From: Paratrimastix pyriformis
Taxonomy: Eukaryota > Preaxostyla > Paratrimastigidae
Direction: 5' to 3'
Assembly (NCBI GenBank): GCA_027972325.1
Contig: JAPMOS010000003.1
Coordinates: forward strand, 434,001 to 498,000
Length of the DNA: 64,000 bases
Below the pieces are notes generated by a model. The model made no database searches and was not told the DNA's origin. It worked only from the letters and a program-made list of their open reading frames with translations. The translations under genes were made by a program, and so were the position numbers. Positions 14,758-24,680 of this stretch are shown here, piece by piece. Each line of letters begins with the position of its first letter. Within the stretch, counting starts at the first letter, position 1.

Positions 14758-16163
14758 GGGGCTGGCTGGCTGGCGGGGCTGGCTGGCGAACCGATGCCCT
14801 TGATGCGCTGGGCGGAGCGCGGGCTGTAGAGGGCGCCGATGCGCTGGGTGGGCGACTGGGCGCTCCGGTCGGGCATGGAATCGTCCGCCGGCTCGACGCC
14901 CCGCGGCAGGGCGGCCAGTGGGGGCATTGCGGGCGGGCTTGGGCTGCTGCCCGTGGTGGCCGAGGCGAAGAAGGGACCCTGTGCTCGGCCCGAGGGAGGG
15001 TGAGAGGGGAGGAGGAGGGGTCGGTGAAGGCGGAGGGAGGTTGGCCAAGGGCCCCAATCGACCCCGAAGTGTTAAACCAAGCCCCTCCCTCCCTCCCTCC
15101 CTCCCTCCCCTCCCCGACATGCGCCGCCGCACCTCCCTCCGCCCGGTGCGAGGGTGCCGGTGTGCCGACCGGCATCTTGATGGGGGTCTTGGCGCTGCTG
15201 CCGAGGGGGGCCGGGGACGGCCGGTGGATGCCCGACGGCTGGGCGGCCGAGATGCCCGCCCGCATGGTGATAGGGGCCACCGGGGCAGCCCCGGGAGGAC
15301 GGCCGGCGGGGCGGCAGGGGCGACTGGCCCGTCGAACCGTCCGGGGCGGCCGACCGGTCGACAAACTGAGGCAGCCGGCCTGCTCAATAGGTGGGGGTGG
15401 CGAGAGTGTGAGTGGAGTGTGAGAGTGATGGAGTGGGAGGGAGGGAGGGGAGTGGGAGGGAGGGAGGGGAGTGAGGGACCCCGCACCGACCCTGGTCATC
15501 GTACGAGGCCTCGTCGAAGAGGTGCTCGGCCCCCTCGGGCAGGCCAACCTGACGTGTGCGAGCGGCCTGGCTGGCAGCCAGGGCGTGGTGGCGGAGGGTC
15601 TCGGGCACCCGGATCGAGCGCGGGTTGGTCCGGTCGCGCCCCGTGTGGGCGGTGGCCATCATCAACCCCGCCGGGGGGTAGCGGAGTGGGGGCTGCAGGG
15701 TGGGTTCGGTCGTCTCCATGGCGGAAATCCCCGCATCGGCGGCAACTTGCTGCATGCGGCGCCTTCGGACGGGACTGGGCACGCCGGCCGAGCCGGAGTG
15801 GCGCGGGGGAGCGAAGGCGGCCGGGGAGTTGCCCACATTCAAAATGGCGGTGGCAGGTTCGTCGTGAAACGGAGAAACCTGGCAGAAGAATGGATAGTCG
15901 GGATCGGCAGCGGACATCGGTGACAGACCTGTTTTACAATTTCCTGCACCAGGAAATCTGATTGCGCTCGAATGCGTTCGACGCCTCTTCGTTGTTTTTC
16001 GTAAGACAGCTTTTCGCTATCATTCATACCAGTCTATGAGGGGAAACGTCGGAAAGACGGGAGCGATGGGAAACACAAAAAAAACCACACAAACAGTTTC
16101 GGCATCGAGTTTGTTGGAGAGCTCGGGATCTGCGAGTTTTTGAAGAATCTTGTCCGTAAACAT
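1..16163 (-). CDS. Axonemal dynein heavy chain, DNAH1-like (5' part, runs off window start)
   Basis: Motor subunit of flagellar axonemal dynein, an ATP-driven microtubule motor. It reads right to left over more than 20 exons; stalk, microtubule-binding domain and AAA5-6 lie beyond base 1. Start MFTDKILQKL at 16163, then intron 1 (about 16094-16032) and a Pro/Ala-rich N-terminus. Tail and linker exons follow to about 5.8 kb, with a Pro/Ala and Glu/Lys-rich insert at 9.0-9.8 kb. AAA1 has GPAGTGKT (~4450) and CFDEFNR (~4315), AAA2 has GQPWSGKSS (~3615), AAA3 has GGATGTGKT (~2360), and AAA4 has GVGGSGRQS (~895), the Lys-less form usual in axonemal AAA4. The last coding piece, ANVHVVLCMSPIG, lies near 270. 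SSEQLSSQDHYD (~3980) and DVNVPKFLNEDL (~3835) resemble DNAH1 best, suggesting a single-headed inner-arm chain; the class is less sure than the family. Typical 5' splice sites are at 14153, about 13090 and about 7540, reading GTCCG or close. Confidence 0.95.
427..533. repeat. 19-bp tandem repeat in dynein intron
   Basis: About five near-perfect copies of a 19-bp unit, GATTGTGATTATGTTGGAT. They lie between the exon starting near 372 and the exon ending near 603, so the array is wholly intronic. There is no spacer diversity. Confidence 0.9.
5905..6026. repeat. CATCGCACGC-type minisatellite in dynein intron
   Basis: Imperfect tandem copies of CATCGTCGCACGC and CATCATCGCACGC units. They fill most of the intron between the linker exon starting near 5790 and the exon ending near 6083. 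Confidence 0.85.
8745..8798. repeat. 8-bp tandem repeat (GTGAGTCT)n in dynein intron
   Basis: Six to seven perfect copies of GTGAGTCT, just downstream in the gene sense from the exon ending near 8806. Confidence 0.9.
11418..11443. repeat. Poly-G tract (poly-C in dynein sense), intronic
   Basis: 26 uninterrupted G on the + strand. In the dynein sense this is a C-run near the 3' end of an intron of about 160 nt. Confidence 0.9.
11757..11920. repeat. Two (TG)n microsatellites in one dynein intron
   Basis: TG runs at 11757-11777 and 11877-11920, separated by about 100 bp of unique sequence. Both sit in the same dynein intron. Confidence 0.85.
13809..13836. repeat. Poly-G tract (poly-C in dynein sense), intronic
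   Basis: 28 uninterrupted G, the longest homopolymer here. In the dynein sense it begins within about 15 nt of a GTCCG 5' splice site. Confidence 0.9.
14690..14790. repeat. Poly-G plus (CTGG)n array in dynein intron
   Basis: 23 G at 14690-14712 run directly into about ten CTGG units plus degenerate copies. The array abuts the end of the exon coding IGALYSPRSAQRIKG. Confidence 0.85.
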
Positions 16164-16366
16164 CTCTTTTTCCCCAAGTGGTCGTGGTCAAAAAGGGGAG
16201 ACCACGGGAAACCACAGCAGAGAAAAAGGAGAAAGCCCCAACGCCTGTGGCAGGAACCTTGGAGTTATAGATTGCAGTGAAATTTGAATTTTATCGGTGA
16301 AAACTGGCTTCTCTGCCGTTCGGCTCCGCCAAATCTCAAGGTGACCCAGCGAACAACAAACTATTT
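16164..16366. promoter_or_regulatory. Divergent intergenic region, dynein / F-box-TM gene
   Basis: About 200 bp between the dynein start codon (16163, leftward) and the first F-box codons (16367, rightward). It is AT-richer than its neighbours and has no TATA-like box that I recognise. It should hold both promoters and possibly a missing first exon of the F-box gene. Confidence 0.5.
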
Positions 16367-17688
16367 TTGAAACTCCCCGATGACTTGGTCACAACTATTT
16401 TTGGGCATCTCGGGCCCCGAGACTTGTCAACGGTGTCTTTTGTTTGCCGCCGTTTTCGTTGCTGTGCTCAACAGGACTATTTCTACAGGCAATTCATCGA
16501 AAAGCTTCTACCCACTCTTTCGATTCCTGCAATTGCGTCCTATCAAGCGCTCCTGACAACTTTCCCGAAAAAAACAATCTCATTCAAGACCCGGTATACA
16601 ATACTGCTTCGATACGCTCGGTGGCAGCGTAGAAAACATATTCAATCCGAGTTGCATTTTTGGGTGCCAATTTTGATACATCCCGTTGCCATTCTGCTGC
16701 TGCACCTTGGTCTCTATCTACTCGTGTGGAAGGCCGACTCCGGATGGACCAACATCCCCTGGCTCATTGCGGGTATCCCTCTCTTGCTCGGAGCAGCCCT
16801 ATTTTTCCCCTGGTGCATGCACGATCTGAATTCCCGGGGCCCATTCGCCGCTTGCTGGGTCTCGCTCATTGTCAGCACCGGTCTCGAGCTGGTCCGCCTC
16901 GACCGGGTCTTCCGCATCCCTCTTTTCTTCGTCTGGTTGCCGGCCCTCGTGGTCACGGTGGTCGGGGCCCTCTGGGCCAAGGCCAGGGAGTCGCGTTGTT
17001 CGGTCGCCCAGCAGCTGGACCGCTTTGTGGCCAGTCTGGGGGCTTTCGGCTGGCTGGCCGCGGTCCCGTTCTTCCTTCGGCTTGACGCGGGGTGGCCATG
17101 GCTGAATCGAATCCCATGGGCGGTGGTCCTGGTCCCTGTGGCGGTGCCCGGGCTCATGGCGAGCTGGGAGACCCTGCGAAGCCCCATTACCGCCCGACAG
17201 AAAGCCCTCGTGGTTCTCCTGAACGGACTGCCCGAGTTCGGTCTGTGCTACCCAGGCCGCCCTGCAATCTCATCGCATCCCGCTGTAGTCGAGTACCTCC
17301 TTCTGACCTTGCGGTTGGGCTGCGGCCGGCCGACCTCCTTCCGCGCACTCTTCTTCGTGCCCTTCTACATGACCTGGCCGGCCCTCTTCGGCATCTACCG
17401 CTCGGCCGTCAAGGCCATCGATGCCCACGACCCATGCGCCACCAACCCGGGAATGTCTGCTCGCCTCCTCCAGGGCCGCATCACGTTCTGACCCCACTTT
17501 CCTGGATGTCATCACCCAGTTCGGCCGTGGCTGCCCACCGATGGCGGCAGCGCTGCGAGTACTGGCTGCGGAAGGCCTTCGCGCTGCACTTGGGGCTGGC
17601 AGTGTGTCTGGCGTGGATCTGCACCAAGTGGTACGTGGTGCTCCTTGTCCTGCCCGGCCTGGTCACGTCCTTCCTGGACGTTTTCTGA
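16367..17688 (+). CDS. F-box protein with multiple membrane spans (start unresolved)
   Basis: A classical F-box at the very N-terminus (LPDDLVTTIFGHLGPRDL, ending in VCRRF) suggests a Skp1-binding SCF ubiquitin-ligase substrate receptor. It is followed by about seven or eight hydrophobic segments (e.g. PILIHPVAILLLHLGLYLL, VVLVPVAVPGL, LGLAVCLAWI), so it should be membrane-anchored. Two in-frame introns are inferred: 17241-17288 (48 nt, GTCTG...TAG, joining LLNGLPEF to VEYLLL) and 17455-17519 (GTCTG...CAG), giving the C-terminus LVTSFLDVF at 17688. No ATG lies in frame upstream: the frame is open from just after a stop at 16298-16300 but begins without Met, and the first in-frame Met is about 150 codons in. 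A short upstream exon or non-AUG start is needed. A second gene of the same design lies at 30069-32423. Confidence 0.75.
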
Positions 17689-17945
17689 GACTTGTGTGGG
17701 GCAGAGCGACGGCTTTCAGTCTTTTCTCTTTGGGGTTCCTCTCTTTCCCGGCCTATTCGCGAGCGATCGTTTTTTTTTCTCCCTCCCCTTTCTTTTTCTT
17801 TTCTGTCTGTCATCTTCTCGACAAACTTCTGCCGCCCCACCAACACATTTTCTCTTGTTGTCGTCGCAGTGTCCTCCCTGCCTGTCGGACGCCCTCAGAA
17901 CCGGTTGGAGGGAGCGAGGTGGGACGGCAAAATACAGACCACAAA

Positions 17946-20900
17946 ATGCTGTCCAGGACCCAGCGTTGCGACGACCTGATTCGCAAACTAAACTCCAACA
18001 AAGTTGAGTGTCCCATTTGTTTCGAAGGGGTTCCCTCGGTGGCCCGCACCTGGTCCGCGGCGCCATCAATCTTTCCAAATGAATCTTTGTGGTTTAGGTC
18101 ATGTCCCACATGTTTCTCTATTTTTCATTTGGACTGTACACGAAAATGGGCAGCAGCACAGCCGGTTTGTATCCGTCCTCACCGCCGCCCTTTCCTCATC
18201 GATCGCTCCTCAGCCACCCTGGCGCTGTCCGGCATGCCGATCCGCCAGCGCGGGTACTCCCGACAGGTACCTTTGCTTTTGTGGGCGCGTCCAAGACCCA
18301 GTCCCGCACGTCGGCACCCTTGCCCACTCTTGCGGTGAAATCTGCGGGAGGAGCCTCGGGGGCGGGTCATGCCCTCATACCTGCACCCAGCTCTGTCACC
18401 CCGGCCCATGTCCTCCATGCCCCATGCTGGGACCACCCCGGAGGTGCTACTGCGGTAAGATCGAGTACAGGCCCAGATGCGGCGATGATGCCGGTCGGGC
18501 CTCCCCCTCCCTCCAGCTCCCCCATTTCCACCGGATCCGCTCCGGACCGACGTTGGTCTTGCCATTCTATTGACAAAGGTTGTGGCGTCTTTTTACCAGG
18601 GCGATCGTGTGGAGGTGTCTGCGAGCGGGTCCTCAGCTGCGGGCTGCACCGGTGCCGTCAGCCCTGCCATGCCGGGGATTGTCCGCCATGTCAGCACGTC
18701 GAGGTGGCCACCTGCCACTGCGGAGCGCTCACACGGGAGATGCCGTGTGGAACGACCGGTCTGGTAACTCTCGCACCCTCCTCAATAAGCCCGAGCCACA
18801 CCGACTCGCCCCGTCCCACACTTTACATGGGGCGGGAATCCTTTCCAAGCCCGGAGTCGCCGTGTCGGCCTCAGACCTCTGGCCCCACATTGATCTATGA
18901 CTCCGTCCGGGTTGGTGACGACAGCGTTCTCCTGCGGGAAGCCATGCGGGCGGACTTTCGCCTGCGGCGTTCACTCGTGCCAGCTGCCTTGCCATGAGGG
19001 CCCCTGTCCCGTGTGCCCCCTGGATCCAAGCCAGGTGTCGACCTGCCCGTGTGGCGCCCGGGCTCTGGCCTCCTTCGGGTGCCGGCGGACTCGATGCACG
19101 GACCCCATCCCGACGTGCGACAACCTGTGCCGCAAGCCTCTGGTGGGCTGCGAACACCGATGTCAGGAAAAGGTCGGGGCCTCTCCGTCATGCGCCTCCA
19201 CCTTCGCCCGCCCACAGTCCTCACATCTCACCCTGTTGTTGTCCCGTCATTCTAGTGCCACATTGGCCCCTGCCCGCCGTGCGCTGTCCCGGTCACCTTG
19301 CAGTGCCGCTGCAAGGCCACCACCCAGACCATTCTGTGCTCGGAGGCCCAACGCTACCGTCGCCCCCACCCGCCAGACCCCGCCGCCCCTGCTCCCGTCC
19401 CTGGCTCTGCTCCTCCTCTCCCTGTCCCGCCACCACCGGCCGGAGCGCCACCACCCGATCCAATCCCAGAGCTGCTCTGCACCACCGTATGTCGGGCCCT
19501 GCGGTCGTGCGGGCGCCACCGCTGCATGACCAAGTGCTGCCCCTCCCTCCACGATCGGGACGACCAGGCCGGTGTGCACGTGTGCCCCCTGCCCTGCGGA
19601 AGGCGGCTGAATTGCGGTGCGCATCAGTGCCCGGTCCGTCCAGTGGTCGTGTGCCCCTTCCCACGACCCAACCGATCCGCCAGCACGCTCATCACATCAC
19701 CGCTTTCTTCATTTGCACCTTCTTCTCCGGGCTCCTCTCGGCAGTTTCTGTGCCACCAGGGACCATGCCGACCCTGTGCGCACGTCACGTACGAGGTCCG
19801 TCGCGGGCGTCGGTTGGTGGCCTGTCGTGTCGCACCCTCGTTGCTGACTCACAACGGTGGTGATTGTGCTGACGGCGGGGGTGGGGGTGTCGGTGCTGCG
19901 CCTCCAGGAGTACGTGTGCCCGTGTGGGCGCACCCGGCAAGACCCGCCCCACCTCTGCGGGACCCCGCTGCCGGTGTGCCCCTATCCCTGCTCGGCCCCG
20001 CGCCTGTGTGGGCATCCGTCGGGCCACCCGTGCCATTCCACTGCCACCCAGTGCCCGCCCTGCATGGTCTGCCGCCTGGATGCCCTCTTCCCGGATCATA
20101 CGGGCTGCCGACTACCTCCTGCCAGGTCCCCGTGATGCGGATGTGCGCCGGAGGCCACCAGGAGATCCGCGTCGCGTGCCATGTCCAGGTCGGTCCTCTT
20201 CCCATCCTGGTGTCTCCGCCCCCGGTGTCTCACACCACCCCCGGCTCATATGCTTCCCCCGGTGCAGAACCCGACCTGCATGAATGCCTGCGGCCGGCTC
20301 CTGCCCTGCGGTGTGCACCGGTCTGACCGCCTTCTTGTGCGCTGGATGTTGCTTCATTCGGTCCTCCCCGTCTCCCGTCACAGCTGCCCGCGCCCCTGCC
20401 ATGTGGGTCCCTGTGTTCGCCCGTCCGAGTCGGGCGCCCCCTGGGCATGCACCCAGCCGTGCACGGCCAGGCGCCCCATCTGCGGCCATCCTTGCGGGCA
20501 GCCCTGCCACGGACGCTCCCCTTGCCCCGCCACGGCCCCCTGTCAGGCCACGATCACGCGCGCCTGCCATTGCGGCCGGTTGCAGTGCCAGACCCCGTGC
20601 TGCTGCTGCAGGTCAGCTCCCCCCCCGCCTCTCATCTGCACTGTCACCACACCTGGTCACGTCAACCCAACCCTCATTGCACTCCCCCGCGCGAGTGGTG
20701 CCAGTGGCCACCCGCACGCCCACGAGGACATGCTGCCGTGCGACTCCCAGTGCGCCCTCCTCAAATACCGCCGCGAGTTGGCCGCCAAGCTGGGCCTGCA
20801 GCCCGACCTGCTCGCCGCCCTGATCGAGGTCCGTTCCTCGCCCGCTGGGCTCCAGTCACGGCTCCCTCCAACGAATGGGGGGCGCTCCGGGCGGGCGATG

Positions 20901-22242
20901 AAAACGCGCCGCCCTTCAGCTCGGGGGCACTGGCCGCGACGTTCACATCCCGCCTTGTTTGTGTCTGTGTGTGGGGGCAGCCGCCATACGAGGCCGACCT
21001 TCTGCTGGCCGTCCGCCGGGACGCCGCCCAGATCCTCGAGATGGAGGCCGCCCTGCGCGACCACGTCCGCTCGCCGGTCTGCGCCACCCCCGGCCGCGGG
21101 CACACCGACACAGCTGCGATTGTGTTGGTGCTCACCCACCTCATCCCCCCGCCCGCAATGGCCACAGTCATCCGCCCGGCCGCTCGTCTGGCCCAGCGCC
21201 CTGACGCCTCGTGACCGGTCGCTCCTCTCGGCCTTGGCGGGCCATCACGGGTACCGGGTCGAGGTGATGCCCCGCCCCAAGGTCGACGCCATGGTGGCCG
21301 ACGGGACGGTCGACCCGCCCCGGCGCGCATACCCCGGGGAGAAGCTGGCCCTGCTCACCCCCATGCCCGGCGCCCGGCCGGCGCTGCCCCTGGTGCCGCT
21401 GTGCGGCTTTGGGAACCCGCCCCTCGTGCCGCCCGAGGAGCGCGACCGGCTGGCGCCCGAGCGGACCCTCAGGCTCTTCGACCTGCCTCCCCAATCACAG
21501 GTCGGCCAATGGGATGGCGGCACCTGAGCGACGTCGCTGCGGTGCGAGGGCGGAAGTGGGGGATGGGTGAGGTTGGGTTACTAAGGCCCGCTCATTTTGT
21601 TCCGCCCCACCACAGACTCGTGCCGTGGCCCAGTGGCTCGCCCCCTTCGCAGGGACCTACCGGCTCTGCTGGGTGGACGACCGGGTGTGTCACGCCGAGT
21701 TCGCCGATGTGGCCCTGTGCCACCTGGCTGCCTCGGTGCTGCCCCTCGTGGCCTCCTTCCCGCCGCCGCGCAGCCCACCCTACAAGGTGGCGCCCCTGAT
21801 CCCGGGCCGGCCGGGACCTGTCGGTTCCCCACCCCCCATCTTGGCCGACCTGGAGCGGTTCTTCGTGGGGTCGCCTTTCGACGAACGGCAACCTGATGAA
21901 GAAGAGGTCATACCCCCGGCCGACGAGGCGGCACCTCAGCGCCCGGACAACAGCGCTCCCCCAGACCCGGCCGAGCCCTGCCTCCCTGCTTCGGCCACCG
22001 CAGCCCCTCCCGCCCCGGCTCCGGCAGCAGCCTTCTCGAACGCCTTCCTGGCCCTCCAGGAGGAGGAGGGGGAGGAAGAGGAGGAGAAGGATGGCGAGGG
22101 CGAGGAGGGCAAGAAGAAGAAGAAGAAGAGAAAGCCAAAGAAGAAGAAGAAGAAGAACGCCGACGAAGCGGCCGCCCCGACCGCCAGCGCGCCTCCAGCC
22201 CCTCCTCGGGCGGTCGCTGACCAGTGGGCGGGCGCATGGTGA
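17946..22242 (+). CDS. NFX1: NFX1-type zinc-finger protein (RING/PHD-like E3 plus NF-X1 repeats)
   Basis: Homologue of NFX1/NFXL1/FAP1, nuclear transcription regulators with E3 ligase potential. The N-terminal RING-like domain is split by an intron: ECPICFEG and then, after splicing, WSCPTCFSIFHLDC followed by a KW. WRCPACRSAS and YLCFCGRVQDP match the NFX1 linker. A long series of NF-X1 fingers follows, for example SCPHTCTQLCHPGPCPPC (~18370), CGLHRCRQPCHAGDCPPC (~18630), CGVHSCQLPCHEGPCPVC (~18970) and CGHPCGQPCHGRSPCP (~20480). The C-terminal part has a helical YEADLLLAVRRDAAQI region and a possible R3H-like segment (~21000-21450). It ends in a Glu-rich/Lys-rich tail with runs of KKKKKK and a stop at 22242. 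At least ten short introns are implied by frame changes between fingers; several begin GTCGG, GTCAG or GTCCG. ATG at 17946 is the first in frame. Confidence 0.93.
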
Positions 22243-22335
22243 GGCAATTGCCGTTAATTCTTTTTTTTTCATCTTCGGACTGTCGTCTTGACCTCTCGCA
22301 GAAACGAGGAGCCAAAACGCTTATGAGAGCAGAGG

Positions 22336-22875
22336 AGAGTTGCACGAAAAAAGTTGCTTTCTACTTAGTCTGCGTGCCGTTGAGGTTGAACACGCTATCT
22401 CTCTCTCTTTTTTCTTTCTCCACTTTCTAAATTTCAACTTAGTCTGCGTGCCGTTGAGGTTGAACACGCTATCTCTCTCTTGGGGGAAAAACGTGTTGGC
22501 CCGGGGACAATGGGGCAATTGCCGGAGAAGAACGATGACTTCTTTTTTTTCTCCACCCAAGAAAGACCTCTCGCCTCGGGTCCCAGACTGTGTGGTGTCA
22601 CCATCCCCCCGACCCCCCGTGGAGGGAACCCAAGATACCAGTGTGTAGCCCCACTCAGCCTCTTCATATTGCGCGATTCAGGTTGGGCCTACAGTGGACG
22701 GGTGGGAGGTGGTGGAGACCGGAAGGGTGTCAAAATGGGGTTTTTCAAATTTTTAGGTACATTAAGGGGGTCCCTCGTGCACAAACGCAACAACAAAAAA
22801 TTGACTTTTTTCTTTCTCACTTTCTTTTTTCTTTCTCCACTTCTTTCTCCTTTTTTACAACTTTCGTGCAACTCT
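22336..22875. mobile_element. Candidate MITE-like element with terminal inverted repeats
   Basis: The ends are inverted repeats: 14 bp AGAGTTGCACGAAA at 22336-22349 matches the complement of 22862-22875, and the similarity continues (GTTG) after a 3-bp gap. Both ends are flanked by AGG (22333-22335 and 22876-22878), a possible 3-bp target duplication. The 540-bp interior is pyrimidine-rich, holds a duplicated 44-bp unit and has no credible coding region. It fills most of the 699-bp gap between the NFX1 stop and the next gene. Short ends and short duplication leave room for chance. Confidence 0.35.
22363..22480. repeat. 44-bp direct duplication
   Basis: Copies at 22363-22406 and 22437-22480 look identical over 44 bp, starting ACTTAGTCTGCGTGCCGTTG and ending in a TC repeat, 74 bp apart. 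The palindrome GGCAATTGCC also occurs twice nearby (22243-22252, right after the NFX1 stop, and 22514-22523). Confidence 0.9.
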
Positions 22876-22941
22876 AGGTCAGTCGGTTCGTGCGCTGCGA
22901 TTCTGCCGTCTTTCCAAAATCCCCCATCGGCCAAGTCGACT

Positions 22942-23861
22942 ATGACGCTGCGACTTTTTCTCGGCTTCGTCCGCCTCCAATTTTGGCTCCTCTGATCCTC
23001 ATTGCCTGTTCTGGTAGATTTTCGTTTGTTCTGTGTTAGGAGGGGAGTCTTTGACCTTCATATGGCCCCACAGCGGCGCCACAGTTTATCTTCCCGTCAC
23101 TGGGGTGCGCCCCCGCAATGTCACATTCGACGCCGAGTTGCGCTCCAAGGAGGGGCGTCTCGTGACTTTTTCTCTCTCCGATCACCGCACCGGGTCCGCA
23201 TTGCTTGCTGCCTGTGCTCACCTTCCTTCCCCACAGGAGCGTGGTGCTGGGCGGCGATTACCTTTTTTCTTCCCTTTCCACTCTCTCCCCGACGCGATAT
23301 GTTTTTTATTACAACATTTCCGACTCTTTTGTCCCTGGCCAGTACGATCTCCGCCTCAACACAACGTCCCCCGACAAAGCTGAAGAGGTGATGGAGACCG
23401 TTGCCGTCAATTATGCCCTCTATCTCCAGCCGTCAAGTCTGTGCCCTTTTGTGCCCGTTCAGCCCCTCTCCCGTTCATCACCCCTCGCATTCGGTCTTCC
23501 CATCCCCTCTCTCCGCGCATTCCCATCCGCCCTCGCCCCTCCCACCTTTGTCCAACCCACTCACGGTCCCGCACCTTGACACCCCGATCTCCACCCCTGC
23601 CCAGGTCTCCCTGTTGGCGTTCTTGTGCTGCTGCTGCTGCTGGGGATTTCCCTGCTGGTCGGCTTCGTCCTGGCGGCCTGGCTCTGGTCCCGGTGGCGCA
23701 CCCGACGCGACGCCGCGCACGGCGACGTGGACCATCCCTACCACCACCTGTCCTCCGACGAGGACCTCAGCGCCCAGGGCAAATTCCTCCCGGTGACTCC
23801 CACTCCTCTCGGCGTGGTCGAGTCCCAGCGCGATACCCCCCCGGTGGGGAGCATCCAATGA
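22942..23861 (+). CDS. Small type I membrane glycoprotein, function unknown
   Basis: Four exons (22942-22968, 23018-23193, 23237-23436, 23605-23861) join in frame to a 219-residue protein. Splicing of intron 1 (GTCCG...TAG, 49 nt) completes a signal peptide, MTLRLFLGFIFVCSVLG. The roughly 130-residue ectodomain looks beta-rich, with N-glycosylation sequons NVT, NIS and NTT. A single membrane span (VLVLLLLLGISLLVGFVLAA) is followed by RWRTRRD and a short acidic/polar tail ending in VGSIQ. The ectodomain phrase FVPGQYDLRL faintly recalls the fungal Kre9/KNH domain, but I would not assign a family. Likely a surface or endomembrane receptor-like protein by topology only. Confidence 0.75.
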
Positions 23862-24028
23862 AAACGGGTAGCGCGTCTTTTTCCATTTGTTTGAGTTGGA
23901 GGGACGGGTGGCGGATGGAACGAGATCATGTCGATCAGATTTTTGTGTTTAAATGACCAATGGTGGACATGTGTGGTTGGGTGAAGGAAAGAGAGGAGAA
24001 ACGGAGGAGAGACCGCGACGGGGAACAT

Positions 24029-24542
24029 TTAGAGAGAGGGGGTCATCGTCTTAACATGGGCAACAAGCTTCTCGTACTTCGCACGCAGCTTCTGGTGAGC
24101 CGCATCCTCAGGAGGAGGAAGGACGAGAGTGCAGCTGGTGGGACGCTTGGTGGCCGAAGCGGCACCAAGCTCAGCCTTAGAGGGGACGTAAACGTAGGGA
24201 ATTTCGTTCTCCTCGCAAAAGACGGGGATGTGAGAAACAACATCAATAGGGCTGATGTCGCCGGCAATGATGCAGAGGCTACATTGTATATGAGAAATAA
24301 TAATTGAGCAAAGAGGAATTTGAGTGGGAGAGCGGACCCCTTCTTGCCAGTCCGAATAGACTTCACAACCTCCTTAACACCACGACGAAGGAGCTTGTCC
24401 TTGGCGGCTAGGGGGTGTGTGGATCAGTGAAATTCTGGCACGCTGGGCCAAAAGAGTGCAGACTCTTGGTGACAACCTTAAGGAGCTTCTTGGTCAGCTT
24501 CTCACCGGCAAGAGGGTTGGCAATAACGGCGATCTTCCCCAT
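24029..24542 (-). CDS. NHP2: H/ACA snoRNP protein NHP2 (L7Ae family)
   Basis: Core protein of H/ACA ribonucleoproteins, which pseudouridylate rRNA and snRNA; nucleolar. Three exons (24542-24464, 24407 down to the GTCCG site near 24337, and about 24282-24029) join in frame. The product starts MGKIAVIANPLAGEKLTKKL, then RRGVKEVVKSIRTGKKG, LCIIAGDISPIDVVSHIPV, CEENEIPYVYVPSK and ATKRPTSCTLV. These are the L7Ae kink-turn RNA-binding motifs in the form typical of yeast NHP2. It ends TMTPSL with TAA at 24029. Length of about 150 residues fits the family. Introns begin GTCTG (24463) and GTCCG. Codons are less GC-biased than in the long neighbouring genes. Confidence 0.93.
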
Positions 24543-24680
24543 CCTTGTTTTCAGAGAGTGGTCTCTACCTCCGCGGAAGGATACCCAATCACACGAGAAC
24601 GCAAAAGGAGAAAGGCTCGCATTCCAGCCATAAAAAAAAGCAGGCCACAGGTTCGGTGCCTTGAGTTTGTTCTCGTTTTT
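24543..24680. promoter_or_regulatory. Bidirectional promoter, NHP2 / SCP-type phosphatase
   Basis: 138 bp between two divergent start codons (24542 leftward, 24681 rightward). AT-richer than both genes, with an A-run near 24630. No other coding signal seen. Confidence 0.55.

Noticed and set aside
24661-24680. TTG start for the phosphatase gene
   Set aside because: Non-AUG starts are rare; ATG 24681 with a GTCCG donor and in-frame acceptor gives a normal start.
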